64,000 bases of DNA from an uncultured Lachnospiraceae bacterium (GTDB lineage Bacteria > Bacillota > Clostridia > Lachnospirales > Lachnospiraceae): assembly GCA_947588845.1 (NCBI GenBank), contig CANQAR010000003.1, positions 1 to 64,000 of the forward strand. The letters run 5' to 3'. Within the stretch, counting starts at the first letter, position 1; each line of letters opens with the position of its first letter. The position numbers and the translations under genes were made by a program. The notes under the pieces are model-generated. The model saw nothing but the letters and a program-made list of their open reading frames with translations, was not told the DNA's origin and did no database searches. Shown here piece by piece: positions 45,056 to 53,903 of this stretch.

Positions 45056-45813
45056 TGAGCAGGCAGACAGAAAAGAACATGACCTTGTCGGGGCATCTGA
45101 GAGAACTTCGGAACCGTGTGGTGATCTGCATCGTCTGTCTTGTCGTTTCCTTTCTGGCAGGGCTTAATTTTGCCGAAGATATTGTGGATATGCTGACCGA
45201 TATCGGGACAGCCTATGGATATACCTATGTGTTTATCTCTCCGCAGGAACTTCTTCTGCAGTATTTTTCCGTGGCCATGCTGGCCGCGGTCTGCATTACG
45301 CTCCCGGTTATTCTCTATCAGATATGGGCGTTTGTTCAGCCTGGACTGAAAAAGAATGAGAATATGCTTTTTTTGTCCGCGCTGTTTTTCGGCCTGATCT
45401 GTTTTATTACAGGAGTTATGTTCGCATATAAGATCATGCTGCCGTTTATGCTGCGTTTCCTGATCGGACTGAGCGCGGGAAGTGATATCACGGCGGCGGT
45501 AAGTGTGCAGAATTATATCGGCTTTCTGCTCACGATATTCATGATCATGGGAATTGTTTTTGAACTGCCGGTAATTGCGGTTCTTCTGACACAGCTGGGA
45601 CTGGTGAAAGTTTCGTGGATGAAAAAGGGAAGAAAATTTATCATTGTCCTGATCTTCCTGATCGCCGCGTTTATCACGCCTCCGGATATTGTGTCGCAGG
45701 TCATGGTAGCGTTTCCAATGATCGGCCTGTATGAACTGAGCATCATCATCTGCGCTTTTCTTCAGAGGCTCAGACGGAGAAAGAGGACGGAAGGGGACGC
45801 GGATGAAGTGTAA
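45055..45813 (+). CDS. tatC: Tat translocase subunit TatC
   Basis: TatC is the receptor for twin-arginine signal peptides. This 252-residue protein has six hydrophobic segments and the family motifs LSGHLRELRNRVV at the N-terminus (the cytoplasmic signal-binding part), QIWAFVQPGL near 93 and a conserved F-x-x-G-x-x-F-A-Y-like segment near 118. It overlaps tatA by one base. The FMN-binding protein gene starts 38 bases downstream, which makes that protein a likely Tat substrate. Confidence 0.95.
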   Translation: MSRQTEKNMTLSGHLRELRNRVVICIVCLVVSFLAGLNFAEDIVDMLTDIGTAYGYTYVFISPQELLLQYFSVAMLAAVCITLPVILYQIWAFVQPGLKKNENMLFLSALFFGLICFITGVMFAYKIMLPFMLRFLIGLSAGSDITAAVSVQNYIGFLLTIFMIMGIVFELPVIAVLLTQLGLVKVSWMKKGRKFIIVLIFLIAAFITPPDIVSQVMVAFPMIGLYELSIIICAFLQRLRRRKRTEGDADEV

Positions 45814-45851
45814 ATAAACTTACTATTTATATAGTAGAAAGGAAGTTGAAA

Positions 45852-47903
45852 ATGGGAAAGGGAAATTTTTCACGTGAGACATACGTGAAAGGTATTACGG
45901 CTGCTGTGATAGCGGTCGCTTCACTGGGAATGCTCCGGGTGGGAGACTACATGCTCCCGCAGGATACCAGTACAGAGGCGGGCGACGCAGCCGCGGCGGA
46001 GGTTGAGGTTGTTTCGACATCCGGCCTTACATTTACGCCGGGGACATACACCGCGACAGCGACGGGTATGTCCGATGTCACAGTTACCTGTACATTTGAT
46101 GAGACAGGTATTACGGATATGACGGTTGACGTATCCGGGGAGACGCCGGGACTTGGAGCGGACATCGGAGATCAGATGATTGAAGCGATCAAGGCAGCTC
46201 AGTCCAATGATGTGGACAATATTTCCGGCGTGACACTTACTTCCACGGCGATCAAGACCGCAGTAGGAGACTGCATTGCGCAGGCTTCGGGAACCGGCGG
46301 AGAGCCAGAGACTGGTGCGGCAGAGGCAGAGAGTGAAGCGACAGCGGCAGAGGAATCTTCAGAAGCTGTGACCGAGGCGGCAGCGGCGGAAGAGTCTTCA
46401 GAAGCTCCGGCAGGAGAGGCAGATGCGGCCGGAACAGCGGCGGCAGGAAGTTATACGCCGGGCACGTACACGGCAGTCGGCCAGGGAATCGGCGGAGATG
46501 TGACAGTAGAAGTTACCTTCGACGAGAGTTCCATTACGGACATGACAGTTGACGTATCAAATGAGACGCCGGGACTTGGAGCGGACATAGGAGATCAGAT
46601 GATCGAGGCGGTCAAGGCGGCGCAGTCGAGCGAAGTGGACAGCATAGCGGGCGTGACGATCACGTCTGACGCGATCAAGGCGGCAGTTGCGGACTGCATC
46701 GCGCAGGCCGGAGGAAGCGCAGAAGCGGCCGGCACGGAAGAAGCGGCTGAGACGGAAGCTGTGACCGAGGCGGCAGAAGAATCCTCAGAGGCGCCGGCAG
46801 AAGAAGCGGCTGTAGAGACAGAATTTACAGGAATCCTGGCAGGAGGCCCGGAGATCGAGGAAACCGAGGCGGAGCCTGAGACGCCTTCCGGACTGGAAGG
46901 AGTTCTGGCGGCAGGAGTCTGGTCAGAAGACGCAGCGGCAGAAACAGAAATTGAGACTGAAGCCGGAGATGCGGCAGAAGGTACGGTGGGCGCATATACG
47001 CCTGGTACTTACACAGCGTCCGCAAAAGGAATTGAGAGCGATGTGACGGCAGAGGTTACGTTTGACGAGAGCTCCATCACGGATGTGACCGTCGATGTCT
47101 CGGGAGAGACAGCTGGAATCGGAGCGGAGATCGGCGATGTCATTACAAATCAGATCCTTGAAGCGCAGTCTGATGCGGTGGACGGTGTGGCGGGAGCTAC
47201 AATCACGTCTGACGCGGTGAAGGCGGCAGTTGCGGACTGCATCGCGCAGGCCGGAGCGGGAAGCGCGGCCGGTGCAGAGGAAGCGGCAGAGACGGAAGCT
47301 GTGACTGAGGCGGCAGCGGATGAGGCTGACACAGAAGCGGCGGCGGAAACCGAATTCACGGGCGTTCTGGCAGGCGGACCGGAAGCAGAGGAGACCGAGG
47401 CGGAGCCCGAGACAGGTTCCGGACTGGAAGGAGTTCTGGCGGCAGGAACCCCGTCAGAAGACGCAGAGGCGGAAACCGAGACAGAAACAGCTGAAACTGA
47501 GGCGGCGGAGGCCGGAACGGAAGCAGAAGCTGCGGAAGAAGGGAATACGGCGGGAGCATACGTGCCGGGTACCTATACGGCTGCGGCAAAGGGAATCGAG
47601 AGCGACGTGACGGTTGAAGTTACCTTTGATGAGAGTTCCATCACAGATGTGACCGTCGATGTTTCGGGAGAGACGGCCGGAATCGGCGCGGAGATCGGCG
47701 ATGTCATTGTGAAGCAGATCCTTGAGGCGCAGTCGGATGCGGTGGACGGTGTGGCGGGAGCCACGATCACGTCTGACGCGGTGAAGGCGGCGGTTGCAGA
47801 CTGTATCGCGCAGGCCGGAGCGGGAAGCGCGGAGGCAGCCGGCACAGAAGAAGCGGCAGAGACCGAAGCTGTCACAGAAGAAGTTCCGGAGACTGAGGCA
47901 TAG
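45852..47903 (+). CDS. exported protein with four FMN-binding domains
   Basis: This 683-residue protein has a signal-anchor-like N-terminus. Residues 7-14 read SRETYVKG, like a Tat motif with Glu in place of the second Arg, and a hydrophobic stretch at 15-35 follows. Four FMN_bind domains lie at about 64-146, 203-286, 385-468 and 572-656. Each opens GTYTA and closes with a (S/A)G(V/A)T(L/I)TS motif, where ApbE-type enzymes attach FMN to Thr. Acidic Ala/Glu-rich linkers separate them. Domains 3 and 4, with their linkers, are near-copies and look like a recent duplication. It has no cell-wall anchor. It lies between tatC and the rnf operon, which suggests extracytoplasmic electron transfer. The ATG at 45852 follows AGGAAG. 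Confidence 0.9.
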   Translation: MGKGNFSRETYVKGITAAVIAVASLGMLRVGDYMLPQDTSTEAGDAAAAEVEVVSTSGLTFTPGTYTATATGMSDVTVTCTFDETGITDMTVDVSGETPGLGADIGDQMIEAIKAAQSNDVDNISGVTLTSTAIKTAVGDCIAQASGTGGEPETGAAEAESEATAAEESSEAVTEAAAAEESSEAPAGEADAAGTAAAGSYTPGTYTAVGQGIGGDVTVEVTFDESSITDMTVDVSNETPGLGADIGDQMIEAVKAAQSSEVDSIAGVTITSDAIKAAVADCIAQAGGSAEAAGTEEAAETEAVTEAAEESSEAPAEEAAVETEFTGILAGGPEIEETEAEPETPSGLEGVLAAGVWSEDAAAETEIETEAGDAAEGTVGAYTPGTYTASAKGIESDVTAEVTFDESSITDVTVDVSGETAGIGAEIGDVITNQILEAQSDAVDGVAGATITSDAVKAAVADCIAQAGAGSAAGAEEAAETEAVTEAAADEADTEAAAETEFTGVLAGGPEAEETEAEPETGSGLEGVLAAGTPSEDAEAETETETAETEAAEAGTEAEAAEEGNTAGAYVPGTYTAAAKGIESDVTVEVTFDESSITDVTVDVSGETAGIGAEIGDVIVKQILEAQSDAVDGVAGATITSDAVKAAVADCIAQAGAGSAEAAGTEEAAETEAVTEEVPETEA

Positions 47904-48062
47904 AGAAAGGACCGGAACGAGCGGAGATTCTTTGTTTTTGAAATTATCAGTGTGAATGAATGCCTGTGCATGTTCGCCTGATAAAATAGCAATGGAACCG
48001 CAAGGTTTCGCGGCAGCATAAAGATTACTGTTAACATACTGTTGACGGAAAGGAAGAGAGAT

Positions 48063-48515
48063 ATGGTAAAAGCAACAATTTCCCGAGGTACATTTGTACT
48101 GGGTATCCTGGCAGGCGCGCTGAGCGTTGCGGTACTCATAGGGATCCAGTTCGGAGAGCACAAGTTTGAAGAACAGCTTTCCGCGCAGCCGGCAGTCACA
48201 CCGGCTGTACTGAGCGGACTCACCTTTACTTCCGGGACCTACACAGCATCGGCGACAGGCATGGCGGAAGTCACTGTGGAATGTACGTTTGACGAAACCA
48301 CAATGACAGACATGACGGTTGATGTATCCGGTGAAACCGCAGGGATCGGTGCGGACATCGGAGATGAGATGAGAGAAAAATTCCTCTCTGCTCAGTCCTG
48401 TGACGTGGATGGGGTGTCAGGAGCTACGATTACTTCCAGCGCTCTGAAGACAGCAGTCGCGGACTGCATGTCACAGGCATCCGGCGAGACGATTACCGTA
48501 GGCGGCGGAGAGTAA
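48063..48515 (+). CDS. exported protein with a single FMN-binding domain
   Basis: This 150-residue protein has one FMN_bind domain at about 58-140, closely related to those of the four-domain neighbour, with the flavinylation motif DGVSGATITSSAL. The N-terminus has SRGTFVLG at residues 7-14, aligned exactly with SRETYVKG in the neighbour. Again the twin-arginine motif has only its first Arg, and a hydrophobic stretch follows. The gene starts at ATG 48063 after AGGAAGAGAG and lies 104 bases before rnfC. It could pass electrons between Rnf and the larger flavoprotein. Confidence 0.88.
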   Translation: MVKATISRGTFVLGILAGALSVAVLIGIQFGEHKFEEQLSAQPAVTPAVLSGLTFTSGTYTASATGMAEVTVECTFDETTMTDMTVDVSGETAGIGADIGDEMREKFLSAQSCDVDGVSGATITSSALKTAVADCMSQASGETITVGGGE

Positions 48516-48619
48516 AGAGCGCAGGCCCGTCGGCTCATCTGTACGGCCGGCGCGGCAAAACGGACCGTGGAAATTTTCTCCATGGCAAATTTGAGCATCT
48601 AAAAGATGGGAGGTAACAT

Positions 48620-49954
48620 ATGAGTAACAAAACGTTTCGGGGAGGAGTCCATCCCGAAGGGTACAAGGAAATTTCGAAGACTCAGCCGGTCGAAGTTTTC
48701 CTGCCCAAGGGAGACATGGTTTATCCCCTCAACCAGCATATCGGCAAGCCTGCGAAGCCTGTCGTGAAAAAGGGCGACAAAGTACTGGCAGGACAGCTCA
48801 TCGCGGAAGCCGACGGTTTTGTGTCCGCAAATATTGTGAGTTCCTGCTCCGGCACAGTCAAGGCGATCGAGGAGCGGTACGTTGCTTCCGGCGCAAAGGC
48901 AATGAGTATCGTGATTGAGAACGACGGCGAATTCACGCTTGCTCCCGGGATCGGCGAAGAGCGTGACCCGGAAGGTCTGTCCAATGAGGAGATTCTTGAC
49001 GCCATCCAGATGGCGGGCATCGTCGGAATGGGCGGCGCCGGTTTCCCGGCACGCGTGAAGCTTGCTCCGAAGGATCCGGACTCGATCGAATATATCATCG
49101 CGAACGGTTCCGAGTGCGAGCCTTACATAACCTGTGATGATCAGCTCATGCAGAAGGAAGCGCATGCGATTGTGGGCGCGATCAAGCTTCTGATGCAGCT
49201 GTTCCCGAACGCGGTCGGCGTGGTTGCGATCGAGGACAACAAGCCGGACGCGATTGCGACGATGCAGGGCGTCTGCAACAATGAGAAAGGAATTTCCGTT
49301 CTGCCGGTGAAGGCGAAATACCCGGAGGGCGGTGAGCGAAGCCTGATCGGCGTTGTGACAGGACGTCAGCTCCGGTTCGGACAGCTTCCGGCAGAGCTCG
49401 GCTGTGTCGTCTGTAACGTAAGCACACTGAATGCGATCTACCGCGCGGCCTGCAAGAACGAGCCGCTGATGGAGCGTCTGTTTACGGTTTCCGGAGATGC
49501 GGTTGCCAATCCGCGTACGATGTCCGTGAAGATCGGCACTTCCTGTGCGGAGCTGCTTGAGGCGGCAGGCGGGATCAAATCCGGCTGTGAGGCCGTGAAA
49601 GTTCTCTCCGGCGGACCGATGATGGGCATTGCGATGCCGTCTCTGGATGTTCCGGTCTGCAAGAACAACAACGCGATGACCGTGATGTCAAAGGATGAGG
49701 TTGCGCTTGCCGAGAAGAAGATGACGGCCTGCATCCGCTGCGGACGCTGCGGTCATGTCTGCCCGCTCGGGCTTGTCCCGCAGATGATGGCGGAAGCCGC
49801 GGAGCGCGGAGATTATGAGCGCTATGAGAAGAAATTATACGGGCTTGATTGTATTGCCTGTGGTACCTGCACTTACATCTGCCCGGCCAAGAGGCCGCTG
49901 ATGCAGCTGTTCAAGCAGACCAAGGCCGCGATCATGGCAGCGAAGAGAAGGTAA
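48620..49954 (+). CDS. rnfC: Rnf electron transport complex subunit C
   Basis: RnfC is the cytoplasmic-face subunit that binds NADH and FMN and carries two [4Fe-4S] clusters. The 444 residues include the glycine-rich IVGMGGAGFPARVKL near 135 and the FMN/NADH region GSECEPYITCDDQ near 165. The cluster motifs CIRCGRCGHVCPLG near 372 and CIACGTCTYICPAK near 410 follow. It starts after GGGAGGTAACAT. It leads the operon rnfC, rnfD-G, rnfE, rnfA, rnfB, which couples ferredoxin oxidation by NAD+ to ion export. Confidence 0.96.
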   Translation: MSNKTFRGGVHPEGYKEISKTQPVEVFLPKGDMVYPLNQHIGKPAKPVVKKGDKVLAGQLIAEADGFVSANIVSSCSGTVKAIEERYVASGAKAMSIVIENDGEFTLAPGIGEERDPEGLSNEEILDAIQMAGIVGMGGAGFPARVKLAPKDPDSIEYIIANGSECEPYITCDDQLMQKEAHAIVGAIKLLMQLFPNAVGVVAIEDNKPDAIATMQGVCNNEKGISVLPVKAKYPEGGERSLIGVVTGRQLRFGQLPAELGCVVCNVSTLNAIYRAACKNEPLMERLFTVSGDAVANPRTMSVKIGTSCAELLEAAGGIKSGCEAVKVLSGGPMMGIAMPSLDVPVCKNNNAMTVMSKDEVALAEKKMTACIRCGRCGHVCPLGLVPQMMAEAAERGDYERYEKKLYGLDCIACGTCTYICPAKRPLMQLFKQTKAAIMAAKRR

Positions 49955-49968
49955 GGGGGACGGAGAAA

Positions 49969-51516
49969 ATGAATACAAAACTGTTTAATGTTTCATCCAG
50001 CCCGCATATCAGGAATAAGCTGACGACCGGAAGCGTCATGTTCGACGTTGTGCTGGCACTGCTGCCGGCCACGGTTTTCGGCGTTTACCGCTATGGGCTG
50101 CGTGCGCTGCTGATAATCGTCACCTCGATCCTTTCCGCAGTTGTGACAGAGTTTATATTTGACCTTATTGCGAAGAAAAAGAATACGGTGGCGGACGGCA
50201 GCGCGGTTGTCACAGGACTTCTGCTGGCGCTTTCCCTGCCGCCGACAGTTCCGCTTTTCATACCGTACCTTGGTTCCTTCTTTGCGATCCTCTTTGTAAA
50301 ATGCTGTTTTGGAGGACTTGGAAAGAACTTCATGAACCCGGCGCTTGCCGGCCGCTGCTTCCTGCTGATTTCCTTTGGAGGAATCATGACGGATTTCGCG
50401 GTTGACGGCATGAGCGGCGCGACTCCGCTTGCGGCGATGAAAGCCGGAGAAGTGATCAATGTTGCGGATACCTATCTTGGATTTGCGCCGAGTGTAATCG
50501 GCGGTTCCGCGCTGGCGCTGATCATCGGCGGACTGTTCCTGTGGATCTCCGGCGGGATCACATTTGAGATTCCGGCGGCATGTATCGTCGCGTTTACGGC
50601 TTTTATGGGTCTTTTCGGAGGCCAGGGCTTTGATATCCCGTTCCTGCTTGCGCATCTGTGCGGCGGCGGTATCCTGATGGGAGCGTTCTTCATGGCTACC
50701 GACCCGGTCACCAGCCCGGTGACATCCTCCGGACAGATAATGTTCGGCGCGATCGTCGGTATTCTGGCGGCTTTGTTCCGCACGAACGGCACGGCGGCCG
50801 ATTCCGTCAGCTACGCGATCATTCTTGGCAACCTGCTTGTACCGTTTATTGACAAGATTTCTGTTCCGAAGCCTATCGGCTACCGCGGAGAGGATCCGAA
50901 AGGAAAGAAGACCGGCTTCCCGAAGGCGGCTCTCAATCTCTGCATCATCACGCTGGTTGCGGGACTTGCGCTCAGCAGCGTATTCATGCTGACAAAGGAT
51001 GCGATTGAAGAGCAGCAGATGGCCGCGAACGCCGCTTCCTATCAGGAAGTCTGCCCGGACGCGGAGTCCTTCTCTTATGACGATACGCTTACCGCGGCTG
51101 TGGAAGCGCTTGGCGGAGAAGTTTACGGCGAGCAGTACGGACGTACCTATATCAATGAGATTGTGGTCGGAAATGCGGCTGACGGCTCCGTTGCGGGCTA
51201 CGTGATCAGCGCGACAAGCTCTGACGGTTTTGAAGGAAATATTACAGTGTCCGTCGGCATTTCACCTGATGGTACGGTCAACGGTATCTCCTTCACTGAG
51301 CTGAATGAGACGGCAGGTATGGGTATGCTGTGCGGCGAGGACGCGTTCAAGAGTCAGTTCTCCGGTGTAAACACGGATGCATTTATCCTGAACAAGTCCG
51401 GTTCCTCGACAGCAGACAACGAGATCGATACGGTATCCGGCGCGTCCACAAGTTCCGGAGCTGTCGTCAACGCAGTCAACACCGCGCTCGATTTCTTCGC
51501 GGCAAATGTTAAGTAA
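49969..51516 (+). CDS. fused RnfD-RnfG subunit of the Rnf complex
   Basis: One frame of 515 residues covers two subunits. Residues 1 to about 320 are RnfD: multiple transmembrane segments and the covalent-FMN motif DGMSGATPLAAM near 145. From about 325 a new transmembrane segment (LNLCIITLVAGLALSSVF) starts an RnfG-like part whose extracytoplasmic FMN_bind domain ends with the flavinylation motif DTVSGASTSSGAV near 487. No stop or restart lies between them. The ATG at 49969 follows ACGGAGAAA. Separate RnfD and RnfG proteins are the norm, so this is a fusion. The flavin Thr residues of both halves are kept. Confidence 0.92.
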   Translation: MNTKLFNVSSSPHIRNKLTTGSVMFDVVLALLPATVFGVYRYGLRALLIIVTSILSAVVTEFIFDLIAKKKNTVADGSAVVTGLLLALSLPPTVPLFIPYLGSFFAILFVKCCFGGLGKNFMNPALAGRCFLLISFGGIMTDFAVDGMSGATPLAAMKAGEVINVADTYLGFAPSVIGGSALALIIGGLFLWISGGITFEIPAACIVAFTAFMGLFGGQGFDIPFLLAHLCGGGILMGAFFMATDPVTSPVTSSGQIMFGAIVGILAALFRTNGTAADSVSYAIILGNLLVPFIDKISVPKPIGYRGEDPKGKKTGFPKAALNLCIITLVAGLALSSVFMLTKDAIEEQQMAANAASYQEVCPDAESFSYDDTLTAAVEALGGEVYGEQYGRTYINEIVVGNAADGSVAGYVISATSSDGFEGNITVSVGISPDGTVNGISFTELNETAGMGMLCGEDAFKSQFSGVNTDAFILNKSGSSTADNEIDTVSGASTSSGAVVNAVNTALDFFAANVK

Positions 51517-51530
51517 GGGAGGGTCCTGGA

Positions 51531-52208
51531 ATGAAGCAATGTATGGAACGACTTTATAACGGTATCGTCAAGGAGAATCCCTGTATCATCCTGATGCTTG
51601 GTATGTGTCCGACTCTGGCGGTCACGACCTCGGCGATCAACGGTCTCGGCATGGGACTTTCCACGCTGGCCGTACTGATTTTCTCGAACCTGATCATCTC
51701 GATCATGAGAAATATCATTCCGGATCAGGTTCGTCTGCCGGCCTACATCGTTATCGTGGCTACGCTCGTTACGATTGTAGACCTGCTGCTTCAGGCGTAT
51801 GTTCCGAGCATTTACAGTGCGCTCGGTATCTATATTCCGCTGATTGTTGTTAACTGTATCATTCTTGGCCGCGCAGAGGCGTATGCGAACAAGGTTCCGC
51901 CGATGCCCGCGATGTTCGACGGCATTGGTATGGGTCTCGGTTTTACAATCGCTCTCGTAGTGATCGGCGCCGCCCGTGAGGTTCTGGGTTCCGGTACAGT
52001 GTTCGGAACCACGGTTCTTCCGGAATTTGTTGAGCCGATTGCCATTTTCGGCCGCGCTCCGGGCGCGTTCCTCGTCATGGCGATCCTTGTGGCGATCCTG
52101 AACGGACTCGGCATCACCACGGCCGCAAACAAGAAAGTAGAAGGCTGCGACGGCTGCTGCGCGACCTGCGCGAAAGGCTGCAGCAATGCAGGAAAGGAGG
52201 AGAACTAA
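51531..52208 (+). CDS. rnfE: Rnf electron transport complex subunit E, with Cys-rich tail
   Basis: This 225-residue membrane subunit has about six hydrophobic segments and the conserved openings NGIVKENPCIILMLGMCPTL and VNCIILGRAEAYA. RnfE and RnfA form the membrane core around an iron-sulfur site. The last 20 residues (EGCDGCCATCAKGC and beyond) add five cysteines in a short hydrophilic tail, not part of the usual RnfE. It starts 15 bases after rnfD-G and is followed three bases on by rnfA. Confidence 0.95.
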   Translation: MKQCMERLYNGIVKENPCIILMLGMCPTLAVTTSAINGLGMGLSTLAVLIFSNLIISIMRNIIPDQVRLPAYIVIVATLVTIVDLLLQAYVPSIYSALGIYIPLIVVNCIILGRAEAYANKVPPMPAMFDGIGMGLGFTIALVVIGAAREVLGSGTVFGTTVLPEFVEPIAIFGRAPGAFLVMAILVAILNGLGITTAANKKVEGCDGCCATCAKGCSNAGKEEN

Positions 52209-52211
52209 GGT

Positions 52212-52793
52212 ATGGATGGATCCTTATTTATGATTGCGATTACCGCTGCGCTGATCAACAACGTTGTGCTCAGCCAGTTCCTTGGAATCTGTTCTTTCCT
52301 GGGCGTTTCCAAACAGATTAAAAACTCTGCCAGCCTCGGCGGCGCGGTTATCTTCGTTATGGCAATTTCGTCAGCGGTGGCGAATCTGCTCTACGACTAC
52401 CTGCTTGCCCCGCTTGGACTGGAGTATCTTGAGACAATCGTATTCATTCTCGTCATCGCCGCTCTCGTGCAGATGGTTGAGATGTTCCTGAAAAAAACGT
52501 CTCCGGGCATCTATCAGGCGCTCGGTATCTACCTTCCGCTGATCACGACAAACTGTGCGGTTCTCGGCGTTGCCCTGACGAATGTGCAGAATGAGTACAA
52601 TCTTGCGCAGAGCGTTACCGCCGGTGTGGCTACCGCGATTGGATATACGATTGCCATCGTTCTTCTGGCAGGTATCCGTGAACGTATCAACGAGGAAGAT
52701 CTTCCGGCTCCGTTCCGCGGCGCTCCGATCGTCCTGCTCTCCGCAGCCCTGATGGCCATCGCGTTCATGGGCTTTGGCGGACTGTCATTCTAG
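52212..52793 (+). CDS. rnfA: Rnf electron transport complex subunit A
   Basis: This is a 193-residue integral membrane subunit with six hydrophobic segments, homologous to RnfE but inverted. The conserved VVLSQFLGICSFLGVS near residue 19 and YLPLITTNCAVLGVAL near 108 each carry a cysteine that helps hold the membrane [2Fe-2S] centre between RnfA and RnfE. It starts three bases after rnfE, and rnfB follows 12 bases on. The length and motifs are standard. Confidence 0.96.
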   Translation: MDGSLFMIAITAALINNVVLSQFLGICSFLGVSKQIKNSASLGGAVIFVMAISSAVANLLYDYLLAPLGLEYLETIVFILVIAALVQMVEMFLKKTSPGIYQALGIYLPLITTNCAVLGVALTNVQNEYNLAQSVTAGVATAIGYTIAIVLLAGIRERINEEDLPAPFRGAPIVLLSAALMAIAFMGFGGLSF

Positions 52794-52805
52794 AGGAGGT
52801 AGTAT

Positions 52806-53615
52806 ATGCTAAGTTTTATGCCAATTATCATTGCAACCGCCTCTGTGGCGGTCATCGGCCTCCTGATCGGATTGCTTCTGATTGTGGTCGGTAACAAATT
52901 CAAAGTAGAAGTCGATGAGAGAGTTGCGGCAGTTCGTGAATGTCTGCCCGGCAACAACTGCGGCGGCTGCGGCTTCGCCGGCTGCGACGCGCTGGCAGAG
53001 GCCATTGCGGCCGGAAAAGCTCCGGTAAACGCCTGCCCTGTAGGAGGAGCTCCGGTAGGAGAAAAAGTCGGCCGTATCATGGGTGTATCGGCAGAGGAAA
53101 AAGAAAGATTAATCGCGTTTGTCAGATGCTCAGGGGACTGTGAGACAGTTATCCGCAAAAGCAATTATGTCGGTATTAAGGACTGCGCTTCGGCAGTGGG
53201 AAGTGGCCTGAATCCGTGGGGCTGCGATCATGGCTGTCTCGGCCTTGGCACGTGTGCGTCTGTCTGCCCGTTCGGCGCGATCAAAGTTGACAAGGGAGTC
53301 GCCCATGTGGACCGTGATAAATGTATGGCATGCGGCAAGTGCGTGGCGGCCTGCCCGAAGCACCTGATCGAGCTTGTTCCGGAGTCTGCTCAGTATGCGG
53401 TTCAGTGCGCGAGCCGCGACCGCGGACCTGCGGTCAAGAAAGTCTGCTCCGCGGGATGTATCGGCTGCAAGCTCTGTACGAAGCAGTGCGAGTTCGAGGC
53501 GATCACGGTGGAGAACAACATCGCGCATATCGATTACTCGAAATGTACCGGATGCGGCAAGTGCGCCGAGAAATGTCCGGCAAAGATTATCAGGAGCAAG
53601 GCGGAGAGAATGTAA
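52806..53615 (+). CDS. rnfB: Rnf electron transport complex subunit B (ferredoxin-accepting)
   Basis: RnfB takes electrons from ferredoxin. It has one N-terminal transmembrane segment (about 2-25) and the CGGCGFAGC motif near 54, with a later ACPVG that completes the first cluster. Ferredoxin-like cluster motifs follow near 137-157, 178-188, 216-226 and 245-255 (for example CMACGKCVAACPK and CTGCGKCAEKCPA). Its 269 residues are typical of clostridial RnfB. It ends the operon; a hairpin terminator follows 80 bases after its stop. Confidence 0.96.
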   Translation: MLSFMPIIIATASVAVIGLLIGLLLIVVGNKFKVEVDERVAAVRECLPGNNCGGCGFAGCDALAEAIAAGKAPVNACPVGGAPVGEKVGRIMGVSAEEKERLIAFVRCSGDCETVIRKSNYVGIKDCASAVGSGLNPWGCDHGCLGLGTCASVCPFGAIKVDKGVAHVDRDKCMACGKCVAACPKHLIELVPESAQYAVQCASRDRGPAVKKVCSAGCIGCKLCTKQCEFEAITVENNIAHIDYSKCTGCGKCAEKCPAKIIRSKAERM

Positions 53616-53695
53616 TTTCTGCAGGCAGTGAGCCGTCACATGCTGGAACATGTTTCGGTCTGCTTTGGAATCCCGTCTGTTCGGATAAAATGAAA

Positions 53696-53727
53696 GGTCA
53701 TGCCCTGCCAAAGGGGCATGGCCTTTT
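53696..53727 (+). terminator. intrinsic terminator of the rnf operon
   Basis: GGTCATGCCC (53696-53705) pairs with GGGCATGGCC (53714-53723), with one wobble, and four Ts follow. Confidence 0.85.
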
Positions 53728-53740
53728 AATGTTATGTGCA

Positions 53741-53823
53741 GGCCCGCACATGGAAATCAGCTGCTGGCACAGCATGTGGGCCGCGCGGCAGGCAGGAGGG
53801 AAAAACCGCCTCCTGCTCGATCA
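53741..53823. repeat. dispersed hairpin repeat, family B, copy 2
   Basis: This stretch matches the repeat at 33929 almost base for base, with paired changes in the first stem (GCACAT/ATGTGG against GCATAT/ATGCGG). The second hairpin AGGAGG/CCTCCT (53794-53799 with 53809-53814) and the tail CTCGATC are kept. Confidence 0.88.
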
Positions 53824-53903
53824 CAGTAAATTGTTTGAATTTTCAGATAAATATATGCAATTATGAAATTCGTAAAAAAACAGAAAAAAATTAAAAATAA
53901 TTA

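Noticed and set aside
46400-47900. Cell-wall or collagen-type repeat protein
   Set aside because: The repeats are FMN-binding domains with flavinylation motifs, and no LPXTG or wall-binding domain is present.
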